DNA of 64,000 nucleotides from Bacillus sp. SG-1. GTDB lineage: Bacteria > Bacillota > Bacilli > Bacillales > Bacillaceae_B. The notes beneath the pieces are model-generated. The model made no database searches. It was not told where the DNA came from and saw only the letters and a program-made list of their open reading frames with translations. A program made the position numbers and the translations under genes. Position 1 is the stretch's first letter. Each line of letters opens with the position of its first letter. Location: positions 616,989 through 680,988 of the forward strand of contig NZ_ABCF01000001.1 of NCBI RefSeq assembly GCF_000181495.1, written 5' to 3'. Of this stretch, positions 1 to 7,963 are shown in pieces.

Positions 1-99
1 GTAGAGGGACTTGTTCAGTACTTCCTTTTGAAAGTTGTCATTTCTATTATCGCTGCATTCAGCTTTCATTACATTCCTTCTTTACTACAAAGAAAATAA
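1..99 (+). CDS. C-terminal end of a membrane protein (partial)
   Basis: An open frame enters from the left edge and ends with TAA at 97-99, giving the last 32 residues of a protein. The residues are strongly hydrophobic (a run around LLKVVISIIAAF), followed by a short basic tail ending LLQRK. This looks like the last transmembrane segment of an integral membrane protein. The next gene begins 14 bases later, so the two may be co-transcribed. The family cannot be named from this fragment. Confidence 0.55.
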   Translation, partial: VEGLVQYFLLKVVISIIAAFSFHYIPSLLQRK

Positions 100-113
100 A
101 AAGAGGTGCCCCA

Positions 114-680
114 ATGAGCAGACTTGTGATATTGACAGTTGGAAAAACTCACAGCGGCAAAACGACTTTTGCTAGAAAAATAGAAGAAAAACTCCGAGGT
201 TCAGTCGTCATCGATCAAGATAATCATGCTGAATTCATCAATACTTTTTACAGAAATCTACTTCCCCCAGAGGGACCGAACACATTGAAATACGCCATCT
301 CCCAGACGATTCTGGATTATGCCGTTGATCACACCACATATCATGTTATCCTATCCAATTCGAACCGTCATCAGAAAGGGCGCACAAATATAATAAAGTA
401 TTTTCGCGCAAAGGGATTGAAGCCCATCCTTGTAAACTTCAAAATTCCCGATGAAATCCTTCAAATGCGAGTATCCGAAAGCAAACGAAGTACCAGGATA
501 TTCAGAAGTGCCTCTACTTTTGAAGAAGTACTGGCCAAACAAAATAAAGAAGTCGTAAAGGAACCGAATGAAGAAGAAGCAGACCACCTTTTCACCATTC
601 ACAAACAAGAAGATGTAGACAGTGTGATCAGTGAGATCATTAAAATATCGCAAAACGAAAAAGGAGGGGCTGACAATTAA
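114..680 (+). CDS. P-loop kinase-like ATP-binding protein
   Basis: A 188-residue soluble protein with a Walker A motif at the N-terminus (GKTHSGKTTF, residues about 10-19). A basic residue follows in the TRIFRS segment, in the LID position of small-molecule kinases. The size and layout fit the AAA_33/zeta-toxin-like P-loop kinase superfamily, which phosphorylates small molecules or nucleotides; the substrate cannot be told. The start ATG follows AAGAGGTG by 6 bases. The stop overlaps the proposed next small ORF. Confidence 0.75.
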   Translation: MSRLVILTVGKTHSGKTTFARKIEEKLRGSVVIDQDNHAEFINTFYRNLLPPEGPNTLKYAISQTILDYAVDHTTYHVILSNSNRHQKGRTNIIKYFRAKGLKPILVNFKIPDEILQMRVSESKRSTRIFRSASTFEEVLAKQNKEVVKEPNEEEADHLFTIHKQEDVDSVISEIIKISQNEKGGADN

Positions 681-783
681 ATTATTTGCCGCTTTCGCTG
701 TCCCCATCCTGACCATGATCTCCTGGTTAGCTGTCGGTTATTGGTCGAAGTCAGTGGAGGGTTTGGAAGAAAAGGAGAAGTAG
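676..783 (+). CDS. Small single-pass membrane peptide with ATT start
   Basis: An in-frame stretch of 35 codons begins at an ATT codon placed 6 bases after a strong ribosome site (AAGGAGGGG, 661-669). It overlaps the previous stop codon and ends with TAG at 781-783. The peptide is one hydrophobic helix (LFAAFAVPILTMISWLAVGYW) followed by a charged tail, EGLEEKEK. No ATG, GTG or TTG lies in position to serve as an upstream start. ATT is a rare start known from infC. Translational coupling would explain the overlap. The alternative is a decayed gene that lost its ATG. Confidence 0.45.
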   Translation: MKLFAAFAVPILTMISWLAVGYWSKSVEGLEEKEK

Positions 784-841
784 TTAATAAGAGGTTACCG
801 GAGGGATCACAGATAAAATTAGACCCCTTCCATCGAGATGA

Positions 842-979
842 TCAAGGAGTCCTTAATAGGTTTTCGATTTCATCATCAGAAATAAATTTCCACGTAATAT
901 CCTTAAAACTTTCTTTATCAGCGGGGTCCAATAGTCGATCAATTTCTTCCGGAGTAAGTTTAGTAATGCGATTATACAT
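842..979 (-). CDS. Small acidic protein, 45 residues
   Basis: On the minus strand an ATG (977-979) follows AGGTGAG by 6 bases and opens a 45-residue frame ending in TGA. The peptide is acidic and amphipathic (MYNRITKLTPEEIDRLLDP at the start) with no membrane segment. The ribosome site and clean frame support it as a real small gene. It lies opposite a weaker 103-residue plus-strand frame that lacks a ribosome site. No function is recognised. Confidence 0.5.
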   Translation of the reverse strand: MYNRITKLTPEEIDRLLDPADKESFKDITWKFISDDEIENLLRTP

Positions 980-1122
980 GCTGTCTCACCTGTCCTTTCA
1001 CTACAACCTTCGAAGGGAACTTCCTGTTTATGAGGGTCATAGTCAGGATTAAAACAGAAAAAGATGGCTCAATACAGAACGTGAATTCACTTTTTAGTAG
1101 AAAATTTAAAGGAGAGAAGAAC

Positions 1123-1779
1123 ATGAAGGCCATTTTAATCGGAGCGACAGGTGCAACAGGTAAAGACCTGCTGGATTTATTGTTAAAAGATGATACTTAT
1201 AAGCAGGTGGACATTTTCGTTAGACGTGAGGTTGAACTCCAACATGATAAATTACGGATACATGTTATTGACTTTGATAAACCAGAACAATGGAATCATC
1301 TAGTTAAGGGTGATGTTTTGTTTTCGTGTTTGGGTACTACCCTAAAAGATGCGGGAAGTAAAGAAGCTCAATGGAAAGTGGATTACGATTACCAATACCA
1401 GATTGCTAAGGCCGCAAAAGAAAACAATGTAAATCATTTTGTGCTGGTATCTTCCAGTTCAGCTTCTCCTGATTCTCGCTTCTTTTATCTAAGGATGAAA
1501 GGGCAGTTAGAAGAGGCTGTAAAGTCATTAGGATTTTCTAAATTGGTAATTTTTAACCCTCCAGGACTGGTGCGGAAAAATAGTGATAGAAGAGGCGAGA
1601 TTGTTGGCATGAAAGCCATTCAGTTTTTAAATAAAATAGGGCTTATCCGCTCTTATAAAGTTATGCCGACAGAAATATTAGCTAGAGCCCTCATCAACTC
1701 TACCAAAAGTAAAGAAAATGGCATCTTTATGCTAAAGGGAAAAGCGATTTGGGAATGTGCCATGGCTAATAAGGGATAA
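1123..1779 (+). CDS. NAD(P)-binding Rossmann oxidoreductase, TIP30/NmrA-like
   Basis: A 218-residue atypical short-chain dehydrogenase. The nucleotide-binding loop GATGATG lies at residues 7-13, followed by the FVRR segment typical of NADP selection. Other core features are SCLGTT at about residue 65 and the catalytic-region VSSSSASPDS. The length and these motifs fit the YwnB/HTATIP2-like NAD(P)H-binding family. The ATG at 1123 was chosen because it follows AAAGGAGAG; the frame is open upstream to 1030 but that part has no ribosome site. The gene stands alone. The substrate is unknown. Confidence 0.8.
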   Translation: MKAILIGATGATGKDLLDLLLKDDTYKQVDIFVRREVELQHDKLRIHVIDFDKPEQWNHLVKGDVLFSCLGTTLKDAGSKEAQWKVDYDYQYQIAKAAKENNVNHFVLVSSSSASPDSRFFYLRMKGQLEEAVKSLGFSKLVIFNPPGLVRKNSDRRGEIVGMKAIQFLNKIGLIRSYKVMPTEILARALINSTKSKENGIFMLKGKAIWECAMANKG

Positions 1780-1854
1780 AGGTCACTTATCAAGAATGTC
1801 AAAACTGACGAAGGCTTCCTGTAACGGTTAATGAACCTCATAAAAGGGTTGATT

Positions 1855-1945
1855 GGAGCTAGAAACACCTCGTAATCTGCGAGATATCCAGCTCCACCCC
1901 CAAGCCCCTAGAGCGCGCACCTGGGGGCCGAAATTCAGCTCGTAC
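1855..1945. other. Intergenic imperfect inverted repeats
   Basis: Between the oxidoreductase and the MFS pseudogene lie two adjoining imperfect hairpins: GGAGCT pairing across to AGCTCC (about 1856-1894) and CCCCCAAG...CTGGGGG (about 1896-1928). No T-run follows on either strand, so neither is a clear terminator. They may be remnants of a palindromic repeat of the kind seen near 42.0 kb. Confidence 0.3.
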
Positions 1946-1946
1946 A

Positions 1947-3242
1947 CTAAACTTTTAATGAACTACCTTCACTCATCTCCTGTGACATAGGTTTTCTAAT
2001 GATCATCACAAATAGGCTGGCCATGCCGCAAAAAATACCTGCCAGCAAAAATGCCCAGGTGTAAGAGTCCAATAGATTAAAGATCACTCCACCACCAAAA
2101 GCTGCGACTGCAGCCCCCATCTGATGCGAAGCAAAAATCCAGCCATATACGACCCCGCTTTTTTCAACCCCGAACACCTGTCTTGATATACCGACCGTTG
2201 GAGGAACGGTCGCAATCCAATCCAGTCCGTAAAAAACCGAAAAAATGATAAGCAGGACGTAAGATCCTTCCGATAGGGCAAATGGAAGCAATAGGAGGGA
2301 GGCTCCTCTTAAACTGTAATACTAAAATAATAGCCATCTATTGTCAAAACGGTCCGATAGCCAGCCTGACAGTGTCGTCCCTATCAAGTCAAAGACGCCC
2401 ATGAATGAAAGCAGGGAGGCGGCAGTGACCAAAGGGATCCCATAGCTGAGACAATAAGAGACAAAATGAGTACCAATCAATCCGGTTGTTGACAGGCCGC
2501 AAATAAAGAAACTGCCTGCCAGGAGCCAAAATTCTTTGTGTTTTACAGCTTGGAACAAACCGTTGAATGCAATGCTAATTGGATTTCTTTTTTGTTGATA
2601 TGTATTGATTTCAGCTTCTTCCTCAAGACCATAAGGGAGGACCCCGGCATCACGCGGAGAATTTTTCATGAAAAGCAAAATGATTAATAGCATGACAACG
2701 CTGAGAATCATAATTAAGGCTATGGCCCAAATCCATGAATATCGTTCGATAAGTATTGCGAGGACGGGGAGCAATATCAATTGGCCTGTTGCCGTACTTG
2801 CCGTCAAAATCCCAAGCGCAAGCCCTCTTCGTTTTTCAAACCATTTATTCGCCACATAAGGGCTTAACACCGTTAAAAACACACCAGAACCAAGTCCGAT
2901 GATGACACCCCAGATGATGACAAGCTGCCAGGACTCTTGCATGAAAAAGGTAAGTAATGTCCCCGTCAGCAAGGTTGCCATGGAAAGGACCATAACTTTT
3001 TTCAAGCCGAGAACTTCAATCAAGGCGGCCATGAAAGGTCCGGCTATACCATATAAGAATAAGCCGACAGCAAAAGCGAGTGATATAACGGATCGGTCCC
3101 ATCCAAATTCAGTTTCAAAAGGATCGATAAAAACCCCTGAAGAAGACCTTACAATTCCGGCCACAATAATGGAGAAAAACGTTATGAGAAGGATCACCCA
3201 ACTGTAATGGAAACGATTTAGTTTCAAGCACTTCACTCGCAA
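1947..3242 (-). pseudogene. MFS transporter interrupted by one in-frame amber codon
   Basis: On the minus strand one frame of 432 codons reads as a complete 12-helix major facilitator protein. It has a single TAG at 2322-2324 (codon 307), inside the segment DRFDNRWLLF-stop-YYSLRGASLL. Homology-like sequence continues in the same frame for a further 124 residues, with typical MFS helices (IFSVFYGLDWIATVPPTVG). Related proteins usually have an aromatic residue here, so a TGG-to-TAG transition is the simplest cause. The reading starts at a TTG with no good ribosome site. As read, the product would lack the last four helices. A natural suppressor or a sequencing error is the alternative. Confidence 0.75.
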
Positions 3243-3331
3243 TCTATATAATGAAAAAATTCACCATTATACAATTTTCCTATATTGTACAGTAGGGACA
3301 ATTCAATTCTCAACAAGATTATTTGTCCTCT

Positions 3332-3362
3332 AAAAAATGACCTATGCCTGGACATAGATCAT
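3332..3362 (-). terminator. Rho-independent terminator after the lipoprotein gene
   Basis: Inverted repeat ATGA-CCTATG / CATAG-ATCAT, followed on the minus strand by six T residues. It lies 20 bases beyond the stop of the minus-strand lipoprotein gene. Confidence 0.6.
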
Positions 3363-3381
3363 CTAAAATAAAGTCATTTTC

Positions 3382-3738
3382 CTACCTCAATCCTACCTGG
3401 GTTCTGGTTGATAGTTTATCTCTTTTAAAAGAAATACTCAAAAAGGAGCCCTCACTTTCCCCATCCCATATATAGGCCGCGTTCGAATCACCTTCTTCAG
3501 TCATTTGTTTTCCCTCTGTCCCAATAATCTCCTTCACTTCCTCATAACTCATCCCTTTCTCCAGCTGCTGGTACATCTCAAGAGTGACAGCACCTGTCGA
3601 TTTTTCTTCCATTTCCTCACTGTCGTTCTGCACTTCTTTTTCAGCACCTGTTTCCAACCGGCAGCCACTTAAAATAATGGCTGAAGAGATTGCTCCAATT
3701 GTAAAAAGACGCTGCATTGTTATGTATTTCTTTTTCAC
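3382..3738 (-). CDS. Lipoprotein, SmpA/DUF3862-like
   Basis: A 118-residue exported lipoprotein. The N-terminus is basic, then hydrophobic, then has a lipobox ending ILSGC (Cys26). A charged linker follows (EKEVQNDSEEMEEK). The C-terminal part has the signature of the SmpA/OmlA-like fold: YQQLEKGMSYEEVKEIIG, then an aromatic strand around AAYIWDG and SISFKRDKL. In this fold family the G-M-[ST]-x-x-x-V pattern marks the first helix. Anchoring is expected on the outer face of the membrane. The start follows AGGAGGAAGAAAGGTG. No partner gene is evident. Confidence 0.8.
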   Translation of the reverse strand: MKKKYITMQRLFTIGAISSAIILSGCRLETGAEKEVQNDSEEMEEKSTGAVTLEMYQQLEKGMSYEEVKEIIGTEGKQMTEEGDSNAAYIWDGESEGSFLSISFKRDKLSTRTQVGLR

Positions 3739-3883
3739 CTTTCTTCCTCCTCCACTGTAGTTCTTAGAAGTTCTTCTAACTCTTTATCTATTTAACGTTG
3801 CTTCCCCGAAAATTGTTTCAAATTTCATGAAACTTTTTTTACCGCCATACGATATAAAGGATAAGAAAAAAAGGAGGGATACC

Positions 3884-4087
3884 ATGTCCAATCAAGGTTG
3901 TATAAAATGCGGCAGCACGAATGCGGCAAAAAAAGAGGTTGCTATGACGGGGACTGGATTATCAAAAATGTTCGATATCCAGCATAATCAATTTATTGTC
4001 GTGTACTGTGAAAGCTGCGGGTATTCAGAGTTCTACAATAAAAAAGCCTCTTCAACTTCCAATATATTAGACTTATTTTTTGGGTGA
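3884..4087 (+). CDS. Zinc-ribbon protein
   Basis: A 67-residue protein with two zinc knuckles, CIKCGS near the N-terminus and CESCGYSE near residue 45. These could bind one zinc ion as a ribbon. This resembles the short nucleic-acid-binding zinc ribbon proteins (DUF2082 type) of Bacilli. The ATG at 3884 follows AAGGAGGGATACC; the open frame extends upstream to 3827, but that part contains the ribosome site. The role is unknown. Confidence 0.75.
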   Translation: MSNQGCIKCGSTNAAKKEVAMTGTGLSKMFDIQHNQFIVVYCESCGYSEFYNKKASSTSNILDLFFG

Positions 4088-4174
4088 TCCGTTACGGCTG
4101 CTTTCATCCTAAGAGGATAACGGTATGAAACTATTTTTCCGGTTACCTCGTCCAATTAAAAAAAGGGGGAGACT

Positions 4175-4537
4175 ATGACACCTATCGTAAAATACAACTT
4201 TCATCTGCTCATTTTTTTCTTCTCACTTATGTATCTTACTTTTGGACAACAATTAGGGTTGCCGAACTTTTTGGCACCTGTTTTGTTCATAATGATGATT
4301 TTCGGATTTATCATTTCAGCTGTAGTCGGTGAGAGGTTTAAAAAGGGGATTCATCCTCAGTTTGTCCTGGTTTCTAAAATGGCATGGACTCTGCTCTATG
4401 TTCTGTTCGTTCTTACTGGGGGATTGGTATTTGGCACAATTTCAGCCAATACAGTTCAAGCCGTAATGCCCCTTGCCGCTCTGTATCTTGCGTATGCACT
4501 TTGGAAACTCCGTAAAAATAAAGTAAAAACCAGTTAG
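4175..4537 (+). CDS. Small four-helix membrane protein
   Basis: A 120-residue protein with four hydrophobic segments (residues about 8-25, 32-52, 68-88 and 94-112) and a basic C-terminus (KLRKNKVKTS). The ATG is preceded by AAAAGGGGGAGA. It is followed after 15 bases by the next membrane-anchored gene, so the two probably form one unit. Similar small proteins are common in Bacillus and are not characterised. Confidence 0.7.
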   Translation: MTPIVKYNFHLLIFFFSLMYLTFGQQLGLPNFLAPVLFIMMIFGFIISAVVGERFKKGIHPQFVLVSKMAWTLLYVLFVLTGGLVFGTISANTVQAVMPLAALYLAYALWKLRKNKVKTS

Positions 4538-4552
4538 CTCAAGAGGTGAGTT

Positions 4553-5290
4553 ATGAGAACAAAGTGGTCCATTGTGATAGTGCTCGCTGCATTGGCAGCT
4601 ACACTTTATTTAGTTCTCACTGAAGAAAAAGATCAGGAGCTGCCGAACGAAGAGGAGGAGAACACTGAGAGACAGGTTTTCCATGAGGTAGCACAGACAG
4701 ATGTTGTGCAACTTCACGGGAAACAGTACTATTTATATTCGGGCATTCTTTCTCATCCGGAATTCCTTAGGGAAGAGGCAGGCGTAGTGAAGGCAAATGT
4801 GTTTGAAGAAGCACAGGCAAATCCACACTATAAACTGTCAGACGGAGATGCCTCCTTTTTGCCAGAGGGAACCCGTCTTTATAAGATAGCAGGCCTCGAG
4901 AAGTTCATTGCAGCAGCCTCAGATGATTCCCCTCAGGGGTACATGATTTATCAAGAGAACTCCAGATCTCCTGAAGAAATCGATATCCCATTTATTGCAA
5001 ACCAAAAAATCAAAAAAATAGAAATCTATAAACGTTCCCGTTCTCCTCTCCTCGTGAACACCATCTCGGACAATCAGAGTATCTATCAATTCAAAGACGT
5101 GTTACTTAAAGGGCAGGTACATAACAGGATGTACTTGCCAAAGGTCTCCGGACCAACGTTTTATAGAGTTGTGTTCTATTCCGAAGGGCCTATCGCTGAA
5201 TCATATTCCATTTCGTATGACGGAAGCGAATGGTATAACGGGCATCGAACATTCAAAGGCCTTCATCAGTTTATTCCGGAAGCAAATTGA
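4553..5290 (+). CDS. Membrane-anchored extracytoplasmic protein of unknown function
   Basis: A 245-residue protein with an N-terminal signal anchor (WSIVIVLAALAATLYLVL, residues 4-21), an acidic linker (NEEEENTE) and a soluble domain of about 200 residues that should face outside. The soluble part is rich in beta-prone and aromatic residues and has no recognisable catalytic motif. It ends 34 bases before a terminator. The ATG follows AAGAGGTGAGTT. No family is recognised. Confidence 0.7.
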   Translation: MRTKWSIVIVLAALAATLYLVLTEEKDQELPNEEEENTERQVFHEVAQTDVVQLHGKQYYLYSGILSHPEFLREEAGVVKANVFEEAQANPHYKLSDGDASFLPEGTRLYKIAGLEKFIAAASDDSPQGYMIYQENSRSPEEIDIPFIANQKIKKIEIYKRSRSPLLVNTISDNQSIYQFKDVLLKGQVHNRMYLPKVSGPTFYRVVFYSEGPIAESYSISYDGSEWYNGHRTFKGLHQFIPEAN

Positions 5291-5326
5291 TATTGGGATT
5301 TTCCCACAAACAAATAAAACATTCAA

Positions 5327-5367
5327 AGGAGTGCAAAATCTTATTGAATTTAGCACTTCTTTTTTTT
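5327..5367 (+). terminator. Rho-independent terminator
   Basis: AGGAGTGC pairs with GCACTTCT (G-U pairs allowed) across an A/T-rich loop and is followed by a run of eight T. It ends the unit formed by the two preceding genes. Confidence 0.75.
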
Positions 5368-5435
5368 AGGAAACTTTTCTCACTAGCAGGATTGCGATGT
5401 TTCGTTCATTAATGTTGAAAGGGGCCTGTCTGAAG

Positions 5436-5786
5436 ATGAAAAACCGGCTAATACCAGCTTTACTAAGTTTACTTTTGATTTTAACGGGATGTAATTTTCT
5501 CGAAAATAAAAAACCTCCCCTGGAAATGGTTGCATTTAATAGCTTAACAAGTGAAGAGAAAAATAAAATTCCCGTATCACCCAAAGATTCTATTGTTGAT
5601 AAAGTGACTGCAGACAAACAACTGGGTAAACAATTAGGCGATGAATACGTTGGTGATACACTATATACAGTAACATTTCAAGGTACCGAAGACGAAACTA
5701 ATGGAAGACTTGTTGTATATATCAATATAAACAAAGAAACAGTTATCGGGAAGGGCTATGAGAAGAACGCTTCTCCAACGGATTAA
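5436..5786 (+). CDS. Small lipoprotein
   Basis: A 116-residue lipoprotein. The signal peptide MKNRLIPALLSLLLILTGC ends in a clear lipobox (LTGC, Cys19). The mature part of about 98 residues is charged, with a predicted beta region (GDTLYTVTFQG and GRLVVYININ). Start choice: ATG 5436 begins the classical signal peptide; the frame is open upstream to 5397. An AAAGGGG lies 13 bases upstream, slightly far. No family name can be given. Confidence 0.75.
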   Translation: MKNRLIPALLSLLLILTGCNFLENKKPPLEMVAFNSLTSEEKNKIPVSPKDSIVDKVTADKQLGKQLGDEYVGDTLYTVTFQGTEDETNGRLVVYININKETVIGKGYEKNASPTD

Positions 5787-5937
5787 TCAAGGGAGGAACA
5801 TTTAAAATCTTAGCCTTGATTGGCGGAAGCCCCCCTTGCCGAGCCATTCTGTAAAAGGACAGCGTTTTACTAAACCGGGAAACTGAGCTCACCAAATGAC
5901 ATCCTTGTCTATAAAAGAATTAATTGATCCTTCAAGT

Positions 5938-5962
5938 GACCTCATAAAGGAGGTCTTTTTTT
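5938..5962 (+). terminator. Rho-independent terminator
   Basis: GACCTC - ATAAAG - GAGGTC followed by seven T. It separates the lipoprotein gene from the siderophore promoter. The 150 bases before it hold no gene. Confidence 0.8.
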
Positions 5963-6042
5963 AATTAGCCCTTCATAAAAATATAAAATCTTCAATTTTA
6001 AATTTTAAAAGGGACTATTTTCCTTAATTACTACAAATTCAT

Positions 6043-6071
6043 TGACGTTGATAATCATTTTCATTTATTAT
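6043..6071 (+). promoter_or_regulatory. Fur-box promoter of the siderophore operon
   Basis: TTGACG (6043-6048), a 17-base spacer and TATTAT (6066-6071) form a sigma-A promoter. The spacer contains TGATAATCATTTTCA at 6049-6063, which matches the 7-1-7 Fur consensus (TGATAATnATTATCA) at all but one of the specified positions. Iron-loaded Fur would occlude RNA polymerase, so the operon should be switched on by iron starvation. The first start codon lies about 50 bases downstream. Confidence 0.88.
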
Positions 6072-6124
6072 TCGAAGGGTATTGAAAAAGATTCTCAATT
6101 GGAATATTCGTAAGGAGGAAAATA

Positions 6125-7963
6125 ATGTCTGATAAACTTACTGAGAAAAATAATACTGACATACATAAAAAATTTATTTCTACTTCAGAGAAAAGAATCC
6201 TTCACAAACTAGTTCAGGCTATAATCAGAGAGGGAGCAGCAGTATCCCAATGGATACCATATGGAGAATTTGGTGGAATATACAGGCTTCAAACACATCA
6301 ACTTCACTCATCCATTCATATCCATATTAACAAAAAGTATTTGCTGGGCCATATAGATATCGATCAAGTAATACATATACAAGAAGGAAGTAAGAAGGAA
6401 GTAACCCATCCTGTTGAGTTCCTGCAAGCCTTATTCCAAGAAACAGACGAGGTCCTTCAATTGATGGAGGAAATAAACGACAGTGTTAGAAATGATGCTC
6501 TCGCTTTAACTGCTGCAGAGAGAAAAAAGGTCCGCTTCCACTATGACAAGGGATTGTTCAATGCACTGCTCCATCAGAAAAACAGTGTTCCAGCTTTCAG
6601 TCCGCTTGTTTTTCTTGAACAGTCCGTAATTGAAGGTCACACACTGCATCCTTGTTCAAAGACAAGAATGGGGTTGAGCATAGAAGAAAATCAGAAGTAT
6701 GCACCAGAATGGGAAGCGGAAGTTGAGTTAAAGGTACTGGCTTTACATAAAGATATCGTCAATACGACGAGTATGAGCAAAAAAACGATGACAGACCTTT
6801 TGCTTTCTGATTATCCAGACATGGTAAATGACAAAAATTACGATTGCACTTCATACGAACTTATACCTGTGCATCCATGGCAGTTCGAACATGTCATTGA
6901 GAAGCATTTCTACAGTGATTTGTCAGATGGAAATATTACCGTCTTAAATCAGGGGATTATGGTCAAGCCATTGATGTCTTTCCGTTCCATGGCTCCGGAG
7001 AAGGGGACAAAGCTTCATCACATCAAGACAGCGGTCAATATCCAGATGACCAGTGCCAAGCGGCTTGTTTCACCGGCATCAGTTCATAATGGGCCTGTGG
7101 TGTCAATGCTTTTAAAAAAAGTGGAACAAGATGATCCATTCATTTCAGGCAAAGCAATTTTCCTGGCTGAAGTGGCGGGGAGCCATTATTCTGGATCTGT
7201 GCAGTCAGATGAAATTGTTCCTGAAAAGAATTTATCTTGTCTGATAAGGGAAAATCCAGAAGCATATCTGGCCCAAGGGGAATTAGCGGTTCCGGCTGCC
7301 TCATTGATTAATAGGATCCCATCTTCGAAGAAAATCGTTCTTAAGGAGTTGATTGAGAGCTTCTCTGAAACTAGAAAGCTTACTTTAGAAGAGGGTGCCG
7401 CCGAATTCCTAGGACATTATACGAAAGTGCTGATGCCGGTCCTGATGCACTTGTTGATCAAGTATGGAATCAGTTTGGAAGCTCATCTCCAGAATACCAT
7501 CATTATTTTTAAAGAAGGCATACCCGTTAAGTTGATGGTCCGTGATAACGGTGGTGTCCGAATTCATAAACAGCTTTCGGCAGAATGGATGGATGTCAAT
7601 AAAATCAACGATTCAACGAATTTATTGACAAATGACACTAGGGATCTTTATCAAATGTTTTCCCATGCCGTGATTCATAACCATTTGGGAGAAATGATTG
7701 TTGGGCTCGCAAGGGAAAATGGAATCAAAGAAAAAGTCCTATGGGATAAGGTAAAAGCAGTTGTATGCTCTTACCTGACTGAAATACGGGTAGAAGAACG
7801 GCTACAGGGAAGGATCGCTGAACTGGAAGACCACTTATTCGCACCGTTCACCTATCTTAAAGCCTTGGTTAAAATGAGGCTGTCTGATTCGTTCACTGAA
7901 GGCGTATATGTAAATGCAGGCAACCCTTTACATCCACTGAATAAAGGAGGAAACATTCTATGA
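6125..7963 (+). CDS. NIS siderophore synthetase, IucA/IucC family (first)
   Basis: A 612-residue NRPS-independent siderophore synthetase. Enzymes of this family use ATP to adenylate a carboxylate, usually citrate, and join it to an amine or alcohol. Family signatures are visible: EGHTLHPCSKTRMG near residue 170, the core PVHPWQ near 250, SFRSM near 285, KTAVNIQMTS near 300 and DNGGVRI near 475. It is the first gene of the Fur-controlled operon, with start ATG after GTAAGGAGG. The stop overlaps the next start (ATGA). The pairing of two such enzymes with an MFS exporter and a PLP enzyme recalls staphyloferrin A loci; the actual product is inferred, not known. Confidence 0.92.
   Translation: MSDKLTEKNNTDIHKKFISTSEKRILHKLVQAIIREGAAVSQWIPYGEFGGIYRLQTHQLHSSIHIHINKKYLLGHIDIDQVIHIQEGSKKEVTHPVEFLQALFQETDEVLQLMEEINDSVRNDALALTAAERKKVRFHYDKGLFNALLHQKNSVPAFSPLVFLEQSVIEGHTLHPCSKTRMGLSIEENQKYAPEWEAEVELKVLALHKDIVNTTSMSKKTMTDLLLSDYPDMVNDKNYDCTSYELIPVHPWQFEHVIEKHFYSDLSDGNITVLNQGIMVKPLMSFRSMAPEKGTKLHHIKTAVNIQMTSAKRLVSPASVHNGPVVSMLLKKVEQDDPFISGKAIFLAEVAGSHYSGSVQSDEIVPEKNLSCLIRENPEAYLAQGELAVPAASLINRIPSSKKIVLKELIESFSETRKLTLEEGAAEFLGHYTKVLMPVLMHLLIKYGISLEAHLQNTIIIFKEGIPVKLMVRDNGGVRIHKQLSAEWMDVNKINDSTNLLTNDTRDLYQMFSHAVIHNHLGEMIVGLARENGIKEKVLWDKVKAVVCSYLTEIRVEERLQGRIAELEDHLFAPFTYLKALVKMRLSDSFTEGVYVNAGNPLHPLNKGGNIL

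Noticed and set aside
741..1052. Plus-strand open frame of 103 codons
   Set aside because: No ribosome site. It lies opposite a better small minus-strand gene (842-979) and its sequence looks like antisense of that gene.
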